Shown one piece after another: positions 59,451 through 60,558 of a stretch of DNA of 60,558 bases. The stretch's first letter is position 1. Every line of letters starts with the position of its first letter. Position numbers and translations under genes: made by a program. The notes below the pieces were generated by a model that was given only the letters and a program-made list of their open reading frames with translations, had not been told where the DNA came from and searched no databases. Origin of the DNA: Neolentinus lepideus HHB14362 ss-1. Its lineage: Eukaryota; Basidiomycota; Agaricomycetes; Gloeophyllales; Gloeophyllaceae. The stretch lies in NCBI GenBank assembly GCA_001632425.1, contig KV425664.1, positions 1 to 60,558 of the forward strand. The letters are read 5' to 3'.

Positions 59451-60558
59451 TTAACGGCGGGACAGGTAGCTGGGGTTACCAAAGGGGTTGCCGGTCTTGC
59501 TGCTGCCACCTCGGCTGGCGTGACTGAGGCCTCCGAGCTCTGGAGAACCGCGGGCGCCGAATTGCTGAATCTCAGAATTGTTGGTACCATAGGATAGATG
59601 GTCGATCAAGGCTGGAGCTTGCATCCCCTGGGAACCCATCTGATGAGAGGGGTTGGGGCCTGATCCCGACGACGCATTCATACTGGACATGAACATCCGC
59701 CAGAGATGTGCTGGGACTTGTATCATGCCCGGGTCACCCGAGGCAGGAGGCATGCCAGCCAGTCCGCCGTAGAGATCGCCAGAGCCTGTAGCACCGCCAG
59801 AACCTACAGCACCGGAACCTAGAGTCAGCTCTGAGTCATCATGGAGATGTCGGGGCGGCGGCGCCATAGATAGCATTGAGGATGCTGCCTGCGATGACTC
59901 TGCAAAGGCATTATGTGACGTAGATGCTGCATCAAACGGGTTCTGGTCAGCTGCAGGCCCATGACGATGTGCACCATATGCCGCACGAGGTTTGGGCCGT
60001 GGCTTGGCAGCCGTGGATGATGCGGGTATGACCTTCGTACGGGTGGGCAACTCTACCACAGGCACCAAAGCGCCTATCCTCCGAGGGGGTACCTTTGAAC
60101 TACCATCCTTGCGCCTGGACTTCAGAAGCGGCACCATCCGCTCCCCCAATGGAGTGACGATAGGGACCATCTGGGGCTCTGAGTCCTCGTCGCCACTCTC
60201 CTGGCTGTGCTCGGGCACAGGCGCAAGCACGCGAGCCCCTTTGGTAGTCATCGACTGCTTGGACTTTGCCACCGCATGCCTGGTGCTACGGGAGGTATCG
60301 ACTGCTCGGCCCTTGCCCTTCGACACAGGTTTCCTACTTGCCTGAGCCGTGTGTGGTGCGGGGGGGACAGCGCCTCTTCGACGGTGGGGGTATAATCTCA
60401 ACTTCAGAGGCTTCGGATGTCGGAATCTCGTCCTCGATGAGTGCCCGCTTCTTGCGGTGGGCATGAGAGTGCGGTATGATTGGCCCATCAGAAGATCCAG
60501 ATGACACCTCTATAGGTGTTGTCTCTGCACGGGGCGGGTCATCTGCACAGGCTCGGTC
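59451..60558 (-). CDS. Low-complexity, basic/acidic nuclear-type protein, partial, with a frameshift
   Basis: Minus-strand frame ending TAA-free at the stop just after ...NPSYLSRR (59451). Composition is rich in Ser, Pro, Gly and Arg: basic clusters (KPRPKPR, KSRRKDGS), a Gly/Ser tract (LGSGAVGSGGATGSGDLYGG), and a Gly/Ser/Asn C-terminus. Upstream of a run of seven C (plus-strand G at 60360-60366) the protein-like frame changes: the better frame reads EVSSGSSDGPIIPHSHAHRK with a basic KKR and acidic stretch, and continues past the window end. Either a sequence error in the homopolymer or a real lesion separates the two parts. Function unknown; a nuclear location is only suggested by basic motifs. 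Confidence 0.5.

Overview
This looks like a piece of a nuclear genome from a basidiomycete fungus, most likely an Agaricomycete of the polypore type. The evidence is the many short (about 45-65 base) GT-AG introns, a Plavaka-family transposase relic, a DUF6698 gene, a DUF4470-MYND gene, and the tail of a LINE whose RNase H protein has the cysteine-rich leader seen in this group. All gene models were built by hand from reading frame and splice phase; none was tested by a search.

Layout. 1-2.1 kb: 3' end of a LINE with its poly(A) tail. 2.7-10.2 kb: a compact single-copy core of four intact multi-exon genes: a PAXX-like DNA-repair factor (minus), an Iml2/TTC39 protein (minus), an aldo-keto reductase (plus, divergent from Iml2 across 224 bases), and UCH37/UCHL5 (minus, convergent with the reductase). 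10.3-21 kb: CpG-poor dead repeat DNA with Copia-like LTR pieces, two diverged 1.3 kb direct repeats and a tRNA-like (SINE-like) sequence. 21-33 kb: an array built from a seven-helix-type membrane-protein family (copies A, D and B) and a second membrane protein with TspO-like signature (one intact gene at 31.4-32.4 kb, one relic at 23.8-24.5 kb), plus satellites. 33-52 kb: two copies of a large DUF4470-MYND gene, dead at 34.6-38.0 kb and intact at 47.9-51.7 kb. Between them lies membrane-protein copy C (41.9-43.6 kb), which sits in a block inverted relative to copy B. 52.5-60.5 kb: an intact DUF6698 gene, a dead Plavaka transposase gene, a 98-base tandem repeat, and a low-complexity protein gene cut by the window end.

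Two themes stand out. First, a probable fungal PAXX with a recognisable Ku-binding tail, reassembled from six exons. Second, a clear contrast between intact genes and duplicated DNA. The duplicates carry C-to-T type damage (CGA to TGA, TGG to TAG/TGA, loss of CpG), consistent with methylation-linked or RIP-like decay after segmental duplication.
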